NCBI RefSeq assembly: GCF_006716565.1
Contig: NZ_VFPG01000001.1
Coordinates: 5,022,001-5,086,000 of the forward strand
Direction of reading: 5' to 3'
Source: Nocardia bhagyanarayanae
GTDB lineage: Bacteria; Actinomycetota; Actinomycetes; Mycobacteriales; Mycobacteriaceae
Length of the DNA stretch: 64,000 bases
Below, one piece after another: positions 53,574-62,754 of the stretch; the stretch's first letter is position 1, and each line of letters opens with the position of its first letter. The notes under the pieces were generated by a model. It saw only the letters and a program-made list of their open reading frames with translations, was not told where the DNA came from and made no database searches. The position numbers and the translations under genes were made by a program.

Positions 53574-54923
53574 TCACGTCCGCCCGAGCAGTTCGTCCAC
53601 CAGCGCGGTGGTGTGCGTCGCCGCTCGCATGGCCGGGTGGTCGAGCACCTCATGCAGAAAGTCCCTTGTCGTCGCCACGCGGGCGCCGGAGATCCGGAAC
53701 TCCTCCAGCGCCCGCCGCATCCGTGCGAGTGCCCGGTCGCGGTCCGGCGCCCAGACCACCAGTTTGGCAAGCAGCGAATCGTAATGCGGCGGTATCGAAT
53801 AACCGGCGTGCGCGTGCGTGTCGACCCGGACGAAAGGACCGCCGGGTGGAGTGAATTCGGTCAGCACTCCGGGAGCGGGCGCGAATTCAGAGGACGGATC
53901 TTCGGCATTTATCCGGCATTCGATCGCCGCACCGCGCAGGACAATATCGTCCTGGGCCATGCCGAGCGGTTGCCCGGACGCGATACGGATCTGTTCGGCG
54001 ATCAGATCGATGCCCGTCACCATTTCGGTGACCGGATGTTCGACCTGAATTCGGCAGTTCACTTCCATAAAATAGTAATTTCCGTCCCGATCGACCAGAA
54101 ATTCTACGGTTCCGGCACCGACGTAACCCGCCTCCAGTACACCGTCTACCGCGGATTTGCCCATCCGCTCGGCAAGACCGTCCGGAAGCCGTGGCGCCGG
54201 GGATTCCTCGATCAATTTCTGATGCCTGCGCTGCACCGAGCAGTCCCGCTCGCCGAGGTGTACTCCATTACCGTGCCCGTCGCACAACACCTGGATCTCG
54301 ACATGCCTGGCCGCGGCGAGGTACTTCTCCAAGTACACCCGGCTGTCGCCGAACAGCATCCGCGCGGTCGCCCTGGTCTCCTGGTAGGCCCGCGGGAACG
54401 CGGCGCTGTGGTGCACGACCTGCATGCCGCGCCCGCCGCCGCCCGCGGCGGCCTTGATGATCACCGGGTATCCGATCGAGTCCGCCAGCGCGTGCGCCTC
54501 GTCGAGTTCGAGCGGGTCGAGGCTGCCGGGCAGCAGCGGCAGTCCGGCCTTCGCCATCAGCGTGCGTGCCGACTGCTTGTCACCGAGTTCTGCCATCACG
54601 TCGGCGGGCGGGCCGATCAGCGTGATACCCGCCGCGCGGCAGGCGTCGGCGAAATCCGGTGATTCGGAAAGGAATCCGTATCCGGGGTGGATCGCGTCCG
54701 CCCCGGTGAGCTCTGCGGCGGCCAGCACGGCCGCGGCGTTCAGGTAGCTGCGTTTGGCCGCGGCCGGACCGATCTGCACCGCCTCGTCGGCGAAGTGCAC
54801 CACCGCGGAGTCGGCGTCGGCGACCGAGTGCACCGCGACGGTGCGCACACCCAATTCACGGCAGGTGCGCGCGACACGCAGCGCGATCTCGCCGCGATTG
54901 GCGATCAGAATCTTCTCGAACAT
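53574..54923 (-). CDS. accC: Acetyl-CoA carboxylase biotin carboxylase subunit
   Basis: ATP-dependent carboxylation of biotin, 449 aa, the usual length of a free AccC. FEKILIANRGEIALRVARTC at the N-terminus, the ATP-grasp loop IKAAAGGGGRGMQVVHH, VHLGERDCSVQRRHQKLIEE, and the catalytic EVNCRIQVEHPVTEMVTGID. No biotinyl (MKM) domain is attached. It follows accDA by 11 bases in a two-gene minus-strand operon that supplies malonyl-CoA to the polyketide synthase. Convergent with the SARP gene. Confidence 0.95.
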   Translation of the reverse strand: MFEKILIANRGEIALRVARTCRELGVRTVAVHSVADADSAVVHFADEAVQIGPAAAKRSYLNAAAVLAAAELTGADAIHPGYGFLSESPDFADACRAAGITLIGPPADVMAELGDKQSARTLMAKAGLPLLPGSLDPLELDEAHALADSIGYPVIIKAAAGGGGRGMQVVHHSAAFPRAYQETRATARMLFGDSRVYLEKYLAAARHVEIQVLCDGHGNGVHLGERDCSVQRRHQKLIEESPAPRLPDGLAERMGKSAVDGVLEAGYVGAGTVEFLVDRDGNYYFMEVNCRIQVEHPVTEMVTGIDLIAEQIRIASGQPLGMAQDDIVLRGAAIECRINAEDPSSEFAPAPGVLTEFTPPGGPFVRVDTHAHAGYSIPPHYDSLLAKLVVWAPDRDRALARMRRALEEFRISGARVATTRDFLHEVLDHPAMRAATHTTALVDELLGRT

Positions 54924-54934
54924 GGTCCCGCCCC

Positions 54935-56623
54935 CTACGCCACCGACCGGACGAAGACCTGCGGTCGCGCACCGAACCGCCGGAACCGGGCGCGTCGTTC
55001 GTCGGCCAGCTCCGCACCGCTGCGCCCGACCAGCTCGCCGAGCGTCGCGGCCACCGCGCGGTACAGCTGTTCGGCCGCGGCCACGGGTGCGGCACCGACA
55101 TCGTCGCCCGGCTCCGGCAGCACCCCGTCGACCACACCGAGCCGCAGGAGATCCCGCGCGGTCAGCGCAAGCGCGGCGGCGGCCTTCGGAGCCGCGGCCG
55201 GATCGTTCCAGACGATTGCCGCGCAGCCCTCGGGACTGATCACCGAATAGGTCCCGTTCGCGAACATCAGCACCCGGTTGGCGACACCGAGCGCCAGCGC
55301 TCCGCCGCTGCCGCCCTCGCCGATGACGACGCTGATCACCGGCACCCGCAGCGCGGACATCAGCCGGATGTTCTCCGCGATGACGATCGCCTGCCCCTGC
55401 TCCTCGGCGGTCGCGCCGGGATAGGCGCCGGGCGTGTCGATCAAGGTGACGACGGGCAGCCCCAGCTTCTCGGCCAACCGCATCAGTCGCGCCGCCTTGC
55501 GATACCCCGCGGGTGTCGGCATGCCGAAGTTGCGTTCCATCAGCTCTTTCGGCTCGTGCCCCTTCTGGTGCCCGATGACCATCACCGGTCGCGCGCCGAG
55601 CCAGGCCGTTCCCCCGACCACCGCGGGGCAGTCGCCCGAGATCCGGTCGCCGCGCAGCTCACGGAACTCGTCGAAGGCCAGCGCGAAGTAGTCGAGCGCG
55701 GTCGGCCGCTGCGGGGTGCGCGCACGGCGTACCTGCGTCCAGGGATCGTTCTCGGTGAGGCGGTCGGGATCGGTGATGACGCCCGCGTCCGCGGAAACGA
55801 AGCGTTCGGTCGGATCCACCGGCGCCGCGACCCGCAGTAGCCCGCCGAGCGTCTGGCGCAGGCCCGCGCGCGGCACGATCATGTCGATGAGCCCACGTTC
55901 CAAGAGGAATTCGGCGGTCTGGAACTTCGGCGGCAACTCTTGGCGAATGGTCTGCTCGATCACCCGCCGCCCGGCGAATCCCAGGCGCGCGCCCGGCTCG
56001 GCGATGAGCACGTCGGTGAGAGTGGCGAAGGACGCCGCCACGCCGCCGTAGGTGGGGTCGGTGATCAGGGTGACGGTCAAGACGCCGGCCCGGTCCAGCT
56101 GTTCCAGCGCCGCGCTGGTCTTGGCCATCTGCATCAGCGACAGCGGGCCCTCCTGCATCCGCGCGCCGCCCGAGGCCGTGACGACGAGCAGCGGAATACG
56201 CTGCGCCAGCGCGGTTTCCGCCGCAGCGGTGATCATCTCGCCGACCGCGGTGCCGAGGCTGCCGCCGAGAAAGCGGAAGTCCATCGCGGCGATCACCACC
56301 GGCTGACCTTCGATCGCCGCCCGCGCGCACAGGACCGCGTCGTGCATGCCGGTGCGGGCGCGGGCGGCGGCCAGCCGATCCCGGTACGGCTTGGTGTCGG
56401 TGAAGCTCAGCGGGTCGTCGTCGGTCGTGGTGGCGGGCAGCGCCTCGAACCGGCCGTCGTCGGCGAGCTGGACGATGCGCTGCTCGGCGGTGATCGGAGT
56501 GTGCCTGCCGCATTCGCCGCAGACGCCGAGGTCGCGGGCGAATCGCTTGCCGTACAGCGGAATCAGGCATGCCGGGCAGAGCACCCAGTCCGCGGCGCCG
56601 TCGGTGCCATGAGCTGACTTCAT
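54935..56623 (-). CDS. accDA: Fused acetyl-CoA carboxylase carboxyltransferase (beta-alpha)
   Basis: 562 aa. The N-terminal half is AccD-like, with the zinc ribbon C16/C19 and C35/C38 ([17 protein letters not shown]) and [20 protein letters not shown]. The C-terminal half is AccA-like ([60 protein letters not shown]). The fusion of both subunits is common in actinobacterial polyketide clusters. ATG 56623 has AGGAG upstream. Divergent from KS-alpha across 200 bases. Confidence 0.95.
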   Translation of the reverse strand: MKSAHGTDGAADWVLCPACLIPLYGKRFARDLGVCGECGRHTPITAEQRIVQLADDGRFEALPATTTDDDPLSFTDTKPYRDRLAAARARTGMHDAVLCARAAIEGQPVVIAAMDFRFLGGSLGTAVGEMITAAAETALAQRIPLLVVTASGGARMQEGPLSLMQMAKTSAALEQLDRAGVLTVTLITDPTYGGVAASFATLTDVLIAEPGARLGFAGRRVIEQTIRQELPPKFQTAEFLLERGLIDMIVPRAGLRQTLGGLLRVAAPVDPTERFVSADAGVITDPDRLTENDPWTQVRRARTPQRPTALDYFALAFDEFRELRGDRISGDCPAVVGGTAWLGARPVMVIGHQKGHEPKELMERNFGMPTPAGYRKAARLMRLAEKLGLPVVTLIDTPGAYPGATAEEQGQAIVIAENIRLMSALRVPVISVVIGEGGSGGALALGVANRVLMFANGTYSVISPEGCAAIVWNDPAAAPKAAAALALTARDLLRLGVVDGVLPEPGDDVGAAPVAAAEQLYRAVAATLGELVGRSGAELADERRARFRRFGARPQVFVRSVA

Positions 56624-56734
56624 CACGCGTGTCTCCTGTGCTCGGGGAACGGGTGATCGGTCCGGACAGCGCCGGCCGGGCGATCACAGCGACAGCCTGC
56701 GCCCTCCCGCTAGAGAACAACTCGACTCCTCGGC

Positions 56735-56752
56735 TCGAGCGAGGTTCGAGGA
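56735..56752 (+). promoter_or_regulatory. SARP-type direct heptamer repeat
   Basis: TCGAGCG (56735) and TCGAGGA (56746) are exactly 11 bp apart, the spacing recognised by ActII-ORF4/DnrI-like SARPs. Eight bases after the second repeat lies GATGCT, a plausible -10. Another TCGA occurs 13 bp before the first. Upstream of the KS-alpha operon. Confidence 0.6.
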
Positions 56753-56795
56753 CCGGCCCCGATGCTTGGTCGCACGATCGAAGGGAGATAACGCC

Positions 56796-56828
56796 ATGAA
56801 CACCCACGCATCCGGTGGTGCGCGATGA
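56796..56828 (+). CDS. 10-codon leader ORF coupled to KS-alpha
   Basis: [14 protein letters not shown]. AAGGGAG lies at good spacing before its ATG, whereas KS-alpha has no clear site of its own. The TGA overlaps the KS-alpha ATG (ATGA), so KS-alpha is probably translated by ribosomes finishing this peptide. Confidence 0.55.
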   Translation: MNTHASGGAR

Positions 56829-58093
56829 GCCGCCGCGTTGTCGTCACCGGACTCGGTGTCCGCGCGCCCGGTGGGTCGGGCAAGGACGAGTTCTGGAAGC
56901 TGTTGTCCGAAGGCCGCACCGCGACGCGCCGGATTTCGTTCTTCGACGCCTCACCGTACCGGTCCCAGGTCGCGGGCGAGGCGGACTTCGACCCCGTGCG
57001 GGAGGGATTGTCGCCCAGGGAGATCCGGCGCATGGACCGTGCGGTGCAGTTCGCCGTGGTCTGCGCGCGGGAGGCAGTGGCCGACAGCGGACTCGACCTC
57101 GCGACGGTCGATCCGTACCGGCTCGGCGTGAGCCTCGGCAGTGCGGTCGCCGCGGCCACCAGCCTGGAGCGCGAATACCTGGTGCTGTCGGACTCCGGGA
57201 AGAACTGGCTGGTCGACGAGTCGTATCTCTCGCCGCACATGTTCGACTACATGGTGCCCAGCGTGATGCCCGCGGAAGTGGCCTGGAGTGTCGGGGCCGA
57301 GGGTCCCGTGGCGATGGTCTCCAACGGGTGCACGTCGGGACTGGACTCGGTCGGCCACGCGGTGCAGCTGATCCGCGAAGGCTCCGCCGACGTCATGCTG
57401 GCGGGCGCGTCGGACACTCCGATCACCCCGATCGTGGTGGCCTGCTTCGACGCGATCAAGGCGACCACCCCGCGCAACGACGAGGCGGAGGTGGCCTCGC
57501 GACCGTTCGACAACTCGCGCAACGGTTTCGTGCTCGCCGAGGGCGCCGCCCTGTTCGTGCTGGAGGAGTACGAGAGCGCCCGTAAGCGCGGCGCGCACAT
57601 CTACGCCGAGATCTCCGGGTACGCGACCAGGTGCAACGCCTATCACATGACCGGACTCAAGGCCGACGGCCGTGAGATGGCCGAGGCGATCCGGGTCGCG
57701 CTGGACGAATCCAGGATCGACCCGACCGGCGTGGACTACATCAACGCGCACGGCTCCGGCACCAGGCAGAACGACCGGCACGAAACCGCGGCGGTGAAGC
57801 GCAGTCTCGGCGCGCACGCCTACGCGACGCCGATGAGCTCGATCAAGTCGATGGTCGGGCACTCGCTCGGCGCGATCGGCTCGGTCGAGATCGCGGCCTC
57901 GCTGCTGGCGCTGGAGTACCAGGTGGTGCCGCCGACGGCCAACCTGCACGAACCGGACCCGGAATGCGATCTGGACTACGTGCCACTGGTCGCCCGTGAC
58001 CACCGGATGGACACGGTGCTCACCGTGGGCAGCGGGTTCGGCGGATTCCAGAGCGCGATGGTGCTGCGCAAGGCGGAGGCGTTGGCGGCATGA
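56825..58093 (+). CDS. Type II polyketide synthase ketosynthase alpha (KS-alpha)
   Basis: Condensing subunit of the minimal aromatic polyketide synthase. 422 aa. Active-site C169 ([12 protein letters not shown]), H309 (INAHGSGT) and H346 ([12 protein letters not shown]) are all present. The N-terminus [20 protein letters not shown] and the [12 protein letters not shown] segment are typical of KS-alpha. Stop overlaps the chain length factor start (ATGA). First main gene of the coupled biosynthetic operon. Confidence 0.96.
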   Translation: MSRRVVVTGLGVRAPGGSGKDEFWKLLSEGRTATRRISFFDASPYRSQVAGEADFDPVREGLSPREIRRMDRAVQFAVVCAREAVADSGLDLATVDPYRLGVSLGSAVAAATSLEREYLVLSDSGKNWLVDESYLSPHMFDYMVPSVMPAEVAWSVGAEGPVAMVSNGCTSGLDSVGHAVQLIREGSADVMLAGASDTPITPIVVACFDAIKATTPRNDEAEVASRPFDNSRNGFVLAEGAALFVLEEYESARKRGAHIYAEISGYATRCNAYHMTGLKADGREMAEAIRVALDESRIDPTGVDYINAHGSGTRQNDRHETAAVKRSLGAHAYATPMSSIKSMVGHSLGAIGSVEIAASLLALEYQVVPPTANLHEPDPECDLDYVPLVARDHRMDTVLTVGSGFGGFQSAMVLRKAEALAA

Positions 58094-59328
58094 TCCTTGT
58101 CACCGGAATGGGAGTGCTCGCGCCGAACGGCATGGGCGTGGAGCGTTTCTGGGATGCCGTGTTGTCCGGACGCGGCGGGATAGCGCCGCTCACCCGGTTC
58201 GACGCCAGCCGTTCGGCGGCGCGTCTCGCCGGACAGGTGGCCGATTTCGACGCGGCCGAGCATCTGCCGAGCCGGCTGCTGCCGCAGACCGATGTCTCGA
58301 CCCGGATGGCTTTGGTCGCCGCGCAGTGGGCGCTGGACGACGCCAAGGTCGACACCGCGACGATGACCGACTACGACATGGGCGTGGTGACCGGAAACGC
58401 TTCCGGCGGCTTCGAATTCACCCACCGCGAATTCAACAAGCTGTGGTCGCTCGGCTCCGAGCACGTCAGCGTGTACGAGTCGTTCGCCTGGTTCTACGCG
58501 GTCAACACCGGCCAGATCTCGATCCGGCACGGCATGCGCGGACCGAGCAGCGCGCTGGTCGCCGAGCAAGCGGGCGGACTGGACGCGATCGGTCACGCCC
58601 GGCGCACCGTGCGGCGCGGCACGCCGCTGGTGGTCACCGGCGGTGTGGATTCGGCGCTGGACCCGTGGGGCTGGGCTTCGCACCTGGCCAGCGGGTCGGT
58701 CAGCACGTCCACCGAGCCCGAGCGCGCGTACCTGCCGTTCGACGTCGGCGCCGCCGGCTACGTGCCCGGCGAGGGCGGCGCGATGCTGGTCGTCGAGGAC
58801 GCCGCCGCCGCGCGGGCGCGCGGCGTGCCCAAGGTGCACGGCGAAATCGCCGGGTACGCATCGACTTTCGACCCGCCACCCGGTTCGGGGCGTCCGTCGG
58901 GTCTGCGCCGGGCCGCCGAACTCGCGCTGGCCGACGCCGGGATGACGCCCGGCGACATCGACGTGGTGTTCGCGGACGCCTCCGGCATCCCGGATCGCGA
59001 CCGCGACGAGGCCGCGGCCATCGAGGCGATCTTCGGGCCCGGTGGCGTTCCGGTCACCGCGCCGAAGCCCCTGACCGGACGATTGTTCTCCGGCGGGGGG
59101 CCGCTGGACATTGTGACCGCTCTGCTGTCGGTGCGCGATTCGGTGATCCCGCGCACCGCGTACACCACCACACTCGCCGAGGACTACCGGATCGACCTGG
59201 TTCTCGGCGCCCCGCGCTCCGCCACCGTCGGCGGTGCGCTCGTCCTCGCGCGCGGGCGCTGGGGTTTCAACTCCGCGGTCGTCGTGCGTGCCGTGTCCGA
59301 TCGAGTACTTCCCGGGAGCGAATCATGA
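58090..59328 (+). CDS. Type II polyketide synthase chain length factor (KS-beta)
   Basis: Partner of KS-alpha that sets chain length and makes the acetyl starter by decarboxylation. 412 aa. The active-site Cys is replaced by Q160 ([13 protein letters not shown]), the defining change of chain length factors, and the ketosynthase His motifs are lost. [14 protein letters not shown] and [20 protein letters not shown] are typical. Overlaps KS-alpha and ACP by 4 bases each. Confidence 0.95.
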   Translation: MILVTGMGVLAPNGMGVERFWDAVLSGRGGIAPLTRFDASRSAARLAGQVADFDAAEHLPSRLLPQTDVSTRMALVAAQWALDDAKVDTATMTDYDMGVVTGNASGGFEFTHREFNKLWSLGSEHVSVYESFAWFYAVNTGQISIRHGMRGPSSALVAEQAGGLDAIGHARRTVRRGTPLVVTGGVDSALDPWGWASHLASGSVSTSTEPERAYLPFDVGAAGYVPGEGGAMLVVEDAAAARARGVPKVHGEIAGYASTFDPPPGSGRPSGLRRAAELALADAGMTPGDIDVVFADASGIPDRDRDEAAAIEAIFGPGGVPVTAPKPLTGRLFSGGGPLDIVTALLSVRDSVIPRTAYTTTLAEDYRIDLVLGAPRSATVGGALVLARGRWGFNSAVVVRAVSDRVLPGSES

Positions 59329-59579
59329 CCATGACCATCACCGAACTACGCCGGATTCTCGTGGAATGCGCAGGCGGCGAGGATCTCGCCGAGCTCGGCG
59401 GCGATATCGCCGCCGTGGAATTCGAGGAACTGGGCTACGACTCGCTCGCGCTCATCGAGACCGCGGCGCGGATCCAGCGCGACTTCGGCGTGACGATCCC
59501 GGAAGAGCAGCTCGTCGAGGTCAAGACGCCACAGGAGCTGGTCGACATCGTGAACGCCCAACTACAGGACGTGGCATGA
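59325..59579 (+). CDS. Acyl carrier protein
   Basis: 84 aa. The phosphopantetheine site is S40 in ELGYDSLALIETAARIQ. The rest is the usual four-helix acidic ACP (LRRILVECAGGEDLAELGGD; ITIPEEQ-type segment VTIPEEQLVEVKTPQELVDI). Carries the growing poly-beta-keto chain. The ATG overlaps the chain length factor stop. Its own stop overlaps a 25-codon ORF. Confidence 0.96.
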   Translation: MTMTITELRRILVECAGGEDLAELGGDIAAVEFEELGYDSLALIETAARIQRDFGVTIPEEQLVEVKTPQELVDIVNAQLQDVA

Positions 59580-59653
59580 GCGGTCAGGCGCGGAGGCGGC
59601 GGCGGAGTGTGACCGCGCAGGGCACCGCGCATGCCAAGGAGGACAGGGCGTGA
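59576..59653 (+). CDS. 25-aa micro-ORF bridging ACP and cyclase genes
   Basis: MSGQARRRRRSVTAQGTAHA then KEDRA-stop. Its ATG overlaps the ACP stop (ATGA) and its TGA overlaps the cyclase GTG (GTGA). Strongly basic. It may be a real micropeptide or a translated spacer that keeps the operon coupled. The cyclase ribosome site (AAGGAGG) lies inside it. Confidence 0.45.
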   Translation: MSGQARRRRRSVTAQGTAHAKEDRA

Positions 59654-60585
59654 ATATCCGGGTGATGAGTCATACGAAGGTGGTGCAGGCCGCGCCGGAG
59701 GTCGTCTACGACCTGGTGGCCGACGTGACCCGGTGGCCGGTGATCTTCGCGCCCAGCGTGCTGGTGCGCCACCTGCACCGCGGCCCGGACGAGGAGCGGT
59801 TCCGGCTGTGGGCGACCGTGAACGGCGCGGTGAACAAATGGACCTCGCGGCGCGTGCTGGACGCCGAGCAGCGCCGTATCGTCTTCGAGCAGGAGCGCAG
59901 CCAGGCGCCGATCGCATCCATGGGCGGCGGCTGGTCGTTCCGCGAGGTCGGTTCCGGCGCGACGAAAGTCACGCTGGATCACCACTTCACCGTGGTGGAC
60001 GGCGCCGACCCCGAGCAGGTCGCTGCGGCGGTGGACCGCAACAGCGAGACCGAGCTCGCGGCGCTGGCCCGCATCGCCGAGCTGGGCCACCCGGTCGAGG
60101 AGGTTGTCCACACCTTCGAAGACACGGTGACGCTGCGATGCTCGGCCGCCGAGGTGTACGACTTCGTCTATCACAGCGATCGGTGGCCCGAACATGTCCC
60201 GCACGTCAGCCGGATCGAGCTCACCGAGGACGACGACGGCGTGCAGCTGATGGAGATGGACACGGTGACCGCGGGCGGCATTCCGCATACCACCAAGTCG
60301 GTGCGGGTGTGCTTCCCCGGCGAGCGGATCGACTACAAGCAGCTGCTGCCACCGGCAATGCTCTTCGGGCACAGCGGCGCGTGGGAGTTCACCGACGGAC
60401 CGGACGGCGCGGTGGTCACCGCACGGCACACCGTCGCGATCAATCCCGACGCCGCCCGCGAGATACTCGGCGCTGAAACGGATCTCGCCGACGCCCGCGC
60501 CTATCTGACCGAAGCGTTGTCCACCAACAGCCGCAACACGCTGCTGTGCGCGGTGCGCTACGCCGAGACGAAGTCGCCGACATGA
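59650..60585 (+). CDS. Di-domain aromatase/cyclase (SRPBCC)
   Basis: Folds and aromatises the first ring of the polyketide chain. 311 aa with two similar START-like halves: VMSHTKVVQAAPEVVYDLVA ... ITRWP-type DVTRWPVIFAPSVLVRHL, and VVHTFEDTVTLRCSAAEVYD with YHSDRWPEHVPHVSRIEL. Each half has the W-P segment of this family. Di-domain cyclases typically go with C7-C12 or C9-C14 first-ring closure; which one is not evident. GTG 59650 has AAGGAGG 8 bases upstream. Overlaps the next gene (ATGA). Confidence 0.93.
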   Translation: MNIRVMSHTKVVQAAPEVVYDLVADVTRWPVIFAPSVLVRHLHRGPDEERFRLWATVNGAVNKWTSRRVLDAEQRRIVFEQERSQAPIASMGGGWSFREVGSGATKVTLDHHFTVVDGADPEQVAAAVDRNSETELAALARIAELGHPVEEVVHTFEDTVTLRCSAAEVYDFVYHSDRWPEHVPHVSRIELTEDDDGVQLMEMDTVTAGGIPHTTKSVRVCFPGERIDYKQLLPPAMLFGHSGAWEFTDGPDGAVVTARHTVAINPDAAREILGAETDLADARAYLTEALSTNSRNTLLCAVRYAETKSPT

Positions 60586-61508
60586 CAGCCACCGAAACCT
60601 CCGCGGCGCCCACCGTGACCGAGATCGCCGACGGCGTCTACGCCTACACCCACAGCCGCGGCGGCTGGTGTGTGAGCAACGCCGGTGTGCTGGCCGGCCC
60701 GGACGGCGCGGTGGTGATCGACACGCTGGCGACCGAGGGACGCACCCGCGCCCTGGTCGAGTTCGTCGACGGGCTCGGCGCAGGCCCGGCCCGCACGATC
60801 GTGAACACCCATCACCACGGTGACCACAATTTCGGCAACCACCTGTTCGGGCCGGCCGCCGTCGTCGTCGGCCACGATCGGATCCGGCCCGAGATGGCCG
60901 AAACCGGTCTGGCGCTGACGAAACTGTGGCCGAACGTGGACTGGGGCGACGTGCGAGTCACCTTGCCGGGCATCACGTTCAGCGACAGCGTGACCCTGCA
61001 CGTGGGCGAGCGACGGGTCGAGCTGATCCATCTCGGTCCCGCCGCGCACACCACCAACGACGTGGTGGCCTGGCTGCCCGCGGAGCGCGTGCTGTTCGCC
61101 GGGGACCTGGTGATGTCGGGCGCGGCGCCGTTCTGCCTGATGGGGTCGGTCAGCGGGTCGATCGCCGCGGTGCGGCGGCTGTTCGCGCTCGGCGCCGAGA
61201 CGGTCGTCGCCGGGCACGGTCCGGTGACCGGCCCGGAGATTTTCGACCAGACGTTGCGGTATCTGCGGTGGGTGCAGGATCTCGCGGCGGAGGGACGCGC
61301 GCTGGGATTGACGCCGCTGGCTATCGCGCTGGAGGCCGACCACGGCGAGTTCGACGGCCTGGTCGACCAGGAACGGCTGGTCGGCAACCTGTACCGCGCC
61401 GACGCCGAGCTGTCCGGTGGCCCGCTCGGCGAGCCGCTGGACGTGCTGTCCATCTTCGACGAGATGGTGCTCTACAACGGCGGGCAGGTGCCGGCATGCC
61501 TGGCGTGA
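60582..61508 (+). CDS. Metallo-beta-lactamase-fold cyclase/thioesterase-like protein
   Basis: 308 aa. Zinc-binding TIVNTHHHGDHNFGNH (HxHxDH), then LGPAAHTTNDVVAWLPAERV, LFAGDLVMSGAAPFC and TVVAGHGPVTGPE supply the remaining ligands. In type II clusters such proteins (ActIV-like) act as second-ring cyclases or release the chain from ACP. The stop lies 13 bases inside the monooxygenase gene. Confidence 0.9.
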   Translation: MTATETSAAPTVTEIADGVYAYTHSRGGWCVSNAGVLAGPDGAVVIDTLATEGRTRALVEFVDGLGAGPARTIVNTHHHGDHNFGNHLFGPAAVVVGHDRIRPEMAETGLALTKLWPNVDWGDVRVTLPGITFSDSVTLHVGERRVELIHLGPAAHTTNDVVAWLPAERVLFAGDLVMSGAAPFCLMGSVSGSIAAVRRLFALGAETVVAGHGPVTGPEIFDQTLRYLRWVQDLAAEGRALGLTPLAIALEADHGEFDGLVDQERLVGNLYRADAELSGGPLGEPLDVLSIFDEMVLYNGGQVPACLA

Positions 61509-62752
61509 GAACCGAATCGGTACGGGTCTGCGTGATCGGCGGCGGACCCGCCGGACTGATGACCGGGTTGCTGCTGGCCCGTTCCGGCGTGGACGTGCTC
61601 GTGCTGGAGAAGCATCCGGACTTCCTGCGCGATTTCCGGGGCGACACGGTGCACACCTCGACGCTGCTCGCGATGGACGAACTCGGCTTGGCCGAGGAGT
61701 TTCTCGCGCTGCCGCACGTCGAGCTGCCGCAGCTGCCGATGGCGACGGCCACCGGTCCGGTGGTGTTCGCCGACTTCAGCGCGCTGCCGGGGCGTTTCCC
61801 GTTCGTGGCGTTCATGCCGCAGTGGGACGTATTGAACTTCCTCGCCGAGGCGGGCCGCCGCTACCCCGGGTTCCGTTTGGTGCAGCGGGCGGAGGTCACG
61901 GAGTTGATCCAGCGCGACGGCGTGGTGGTCGGGGTCCGTGGCGAAACCTCCGAAGGACCGCTCGAGGTCACCGCCGATCTGGTGATCGCCGCCGACGGAC
62001 GCCACTCGATCGTGCGCCGGTCGGGTCTGCTCGAAATCGCGGCCAGCGCGGCGCCGATGGACGTGCTGTGGTTCCGGGTGAGCAAACCAGACGGTGAACG
62101 CCTGCCCACGGTCCGCAGCGGAAAGGGGTTCTTCATCGTCTGTATCGACCGCGGGGACTATCTCCAGGTCGCCTACATGATCCCGAAGGGCGGCTTCGCG
62201 GCCATCAGGGATGCGGGGCTGGCGCGGTTCCGCGCGGATCTGGCCGCTATCTACCCCGTGCTCGCCCCGCATTTGGACGCCGAGATCCTGGACTGGGACG
62301 ACGTGAAGCCGCTCGACGTCCGGGTGGATCGGCTGCGCCGCTGGTACCGTCCCGGCCTGGTCGCGATCGGGGACGCGGCGCACGCGATGTCTCCGGCGGG
62401 TGGCGTCGGGATCAACCTCGCGGTGCAGGACGCCATCGCCACCGCCCGGTTGCTGGCACCGATTCTCACCGCGGGCGCCACCCCGGGCACGGCCGCGCTG
62501 CGCACGATCCAGCGCCGCCGCGAATTACCCATGCGCTTCGTGCAATTCGCGCAACTGCACCTGCTGTCCGACCTGTACCCCAGCGCCGGTCGCCCCGGCA
62601 CCGACAAACCGCTGCTCGTCCGTCTGCTCCGGCGTTTCCCCCGCCTGCCCCGCCTGGTGGCCCGGGTGATCGGACTCGGCATCCGGCCCGAGCCCGTCCC
62701 GCCTCCGGCGAGCGGAACCGTCACGGCCCAGACGAAATCCAGGGAGAACTGA
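61496..62752 (+). CDS. FAD-dependent monooxygenase
   Basis: Group A flavoprotein hydroxylase, 418 aa. FAD-binding VCVIGGGPAGLMTGLLLARS at the N-terminus, DG motif VIAADGRHSIVRRSGLLE, and GD motif VAIGDAAHAMSPAGGVGINL. Likely hydroxylates or oxidises the aromatic polyketide. No membrane helix. The ATG at 61496 overlaps the previous gene; the stop is 2 bases before the hydrolase start. Confidence 0.93.
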   Translation: MPGVRTESVRVCVIGGGPAGLMTGLLLARSGVDVLVLEKHPDFLRDFRGDTVHTSTLLAMDELGLAEEFLALPHVELPQLPMATATGPVVFADFSALPGRFPFVAFMPQWDVLNFLAEAGRRYPGFRLVQRAEVTELIQRDGVVVGVRGETSEGPLEVTADLVIAADGRHSIVRRSGLLEIAASAAPMDVLWFRVSKPDGERLPTVRSGKGFFIVCIDRGDYLQVAYMIPKGGFAAIRDAGLARFRADLAAIYPVLAPHLDAEILDWDDVKPLDVRVDRLRRWYRPGLVAIGDAAHAMSPAGGVGINLAVQDAIATARLLAPILTAGATPGTAALRTIQRRRELPMRFVQFAQLHLLSDLYPSAGRPGTDKPLLVRLLRRFPRLPRLVARVIGLGIRPEPVPPPASGTVTAQTKSREN

Positions 62753-62754
62753 TC

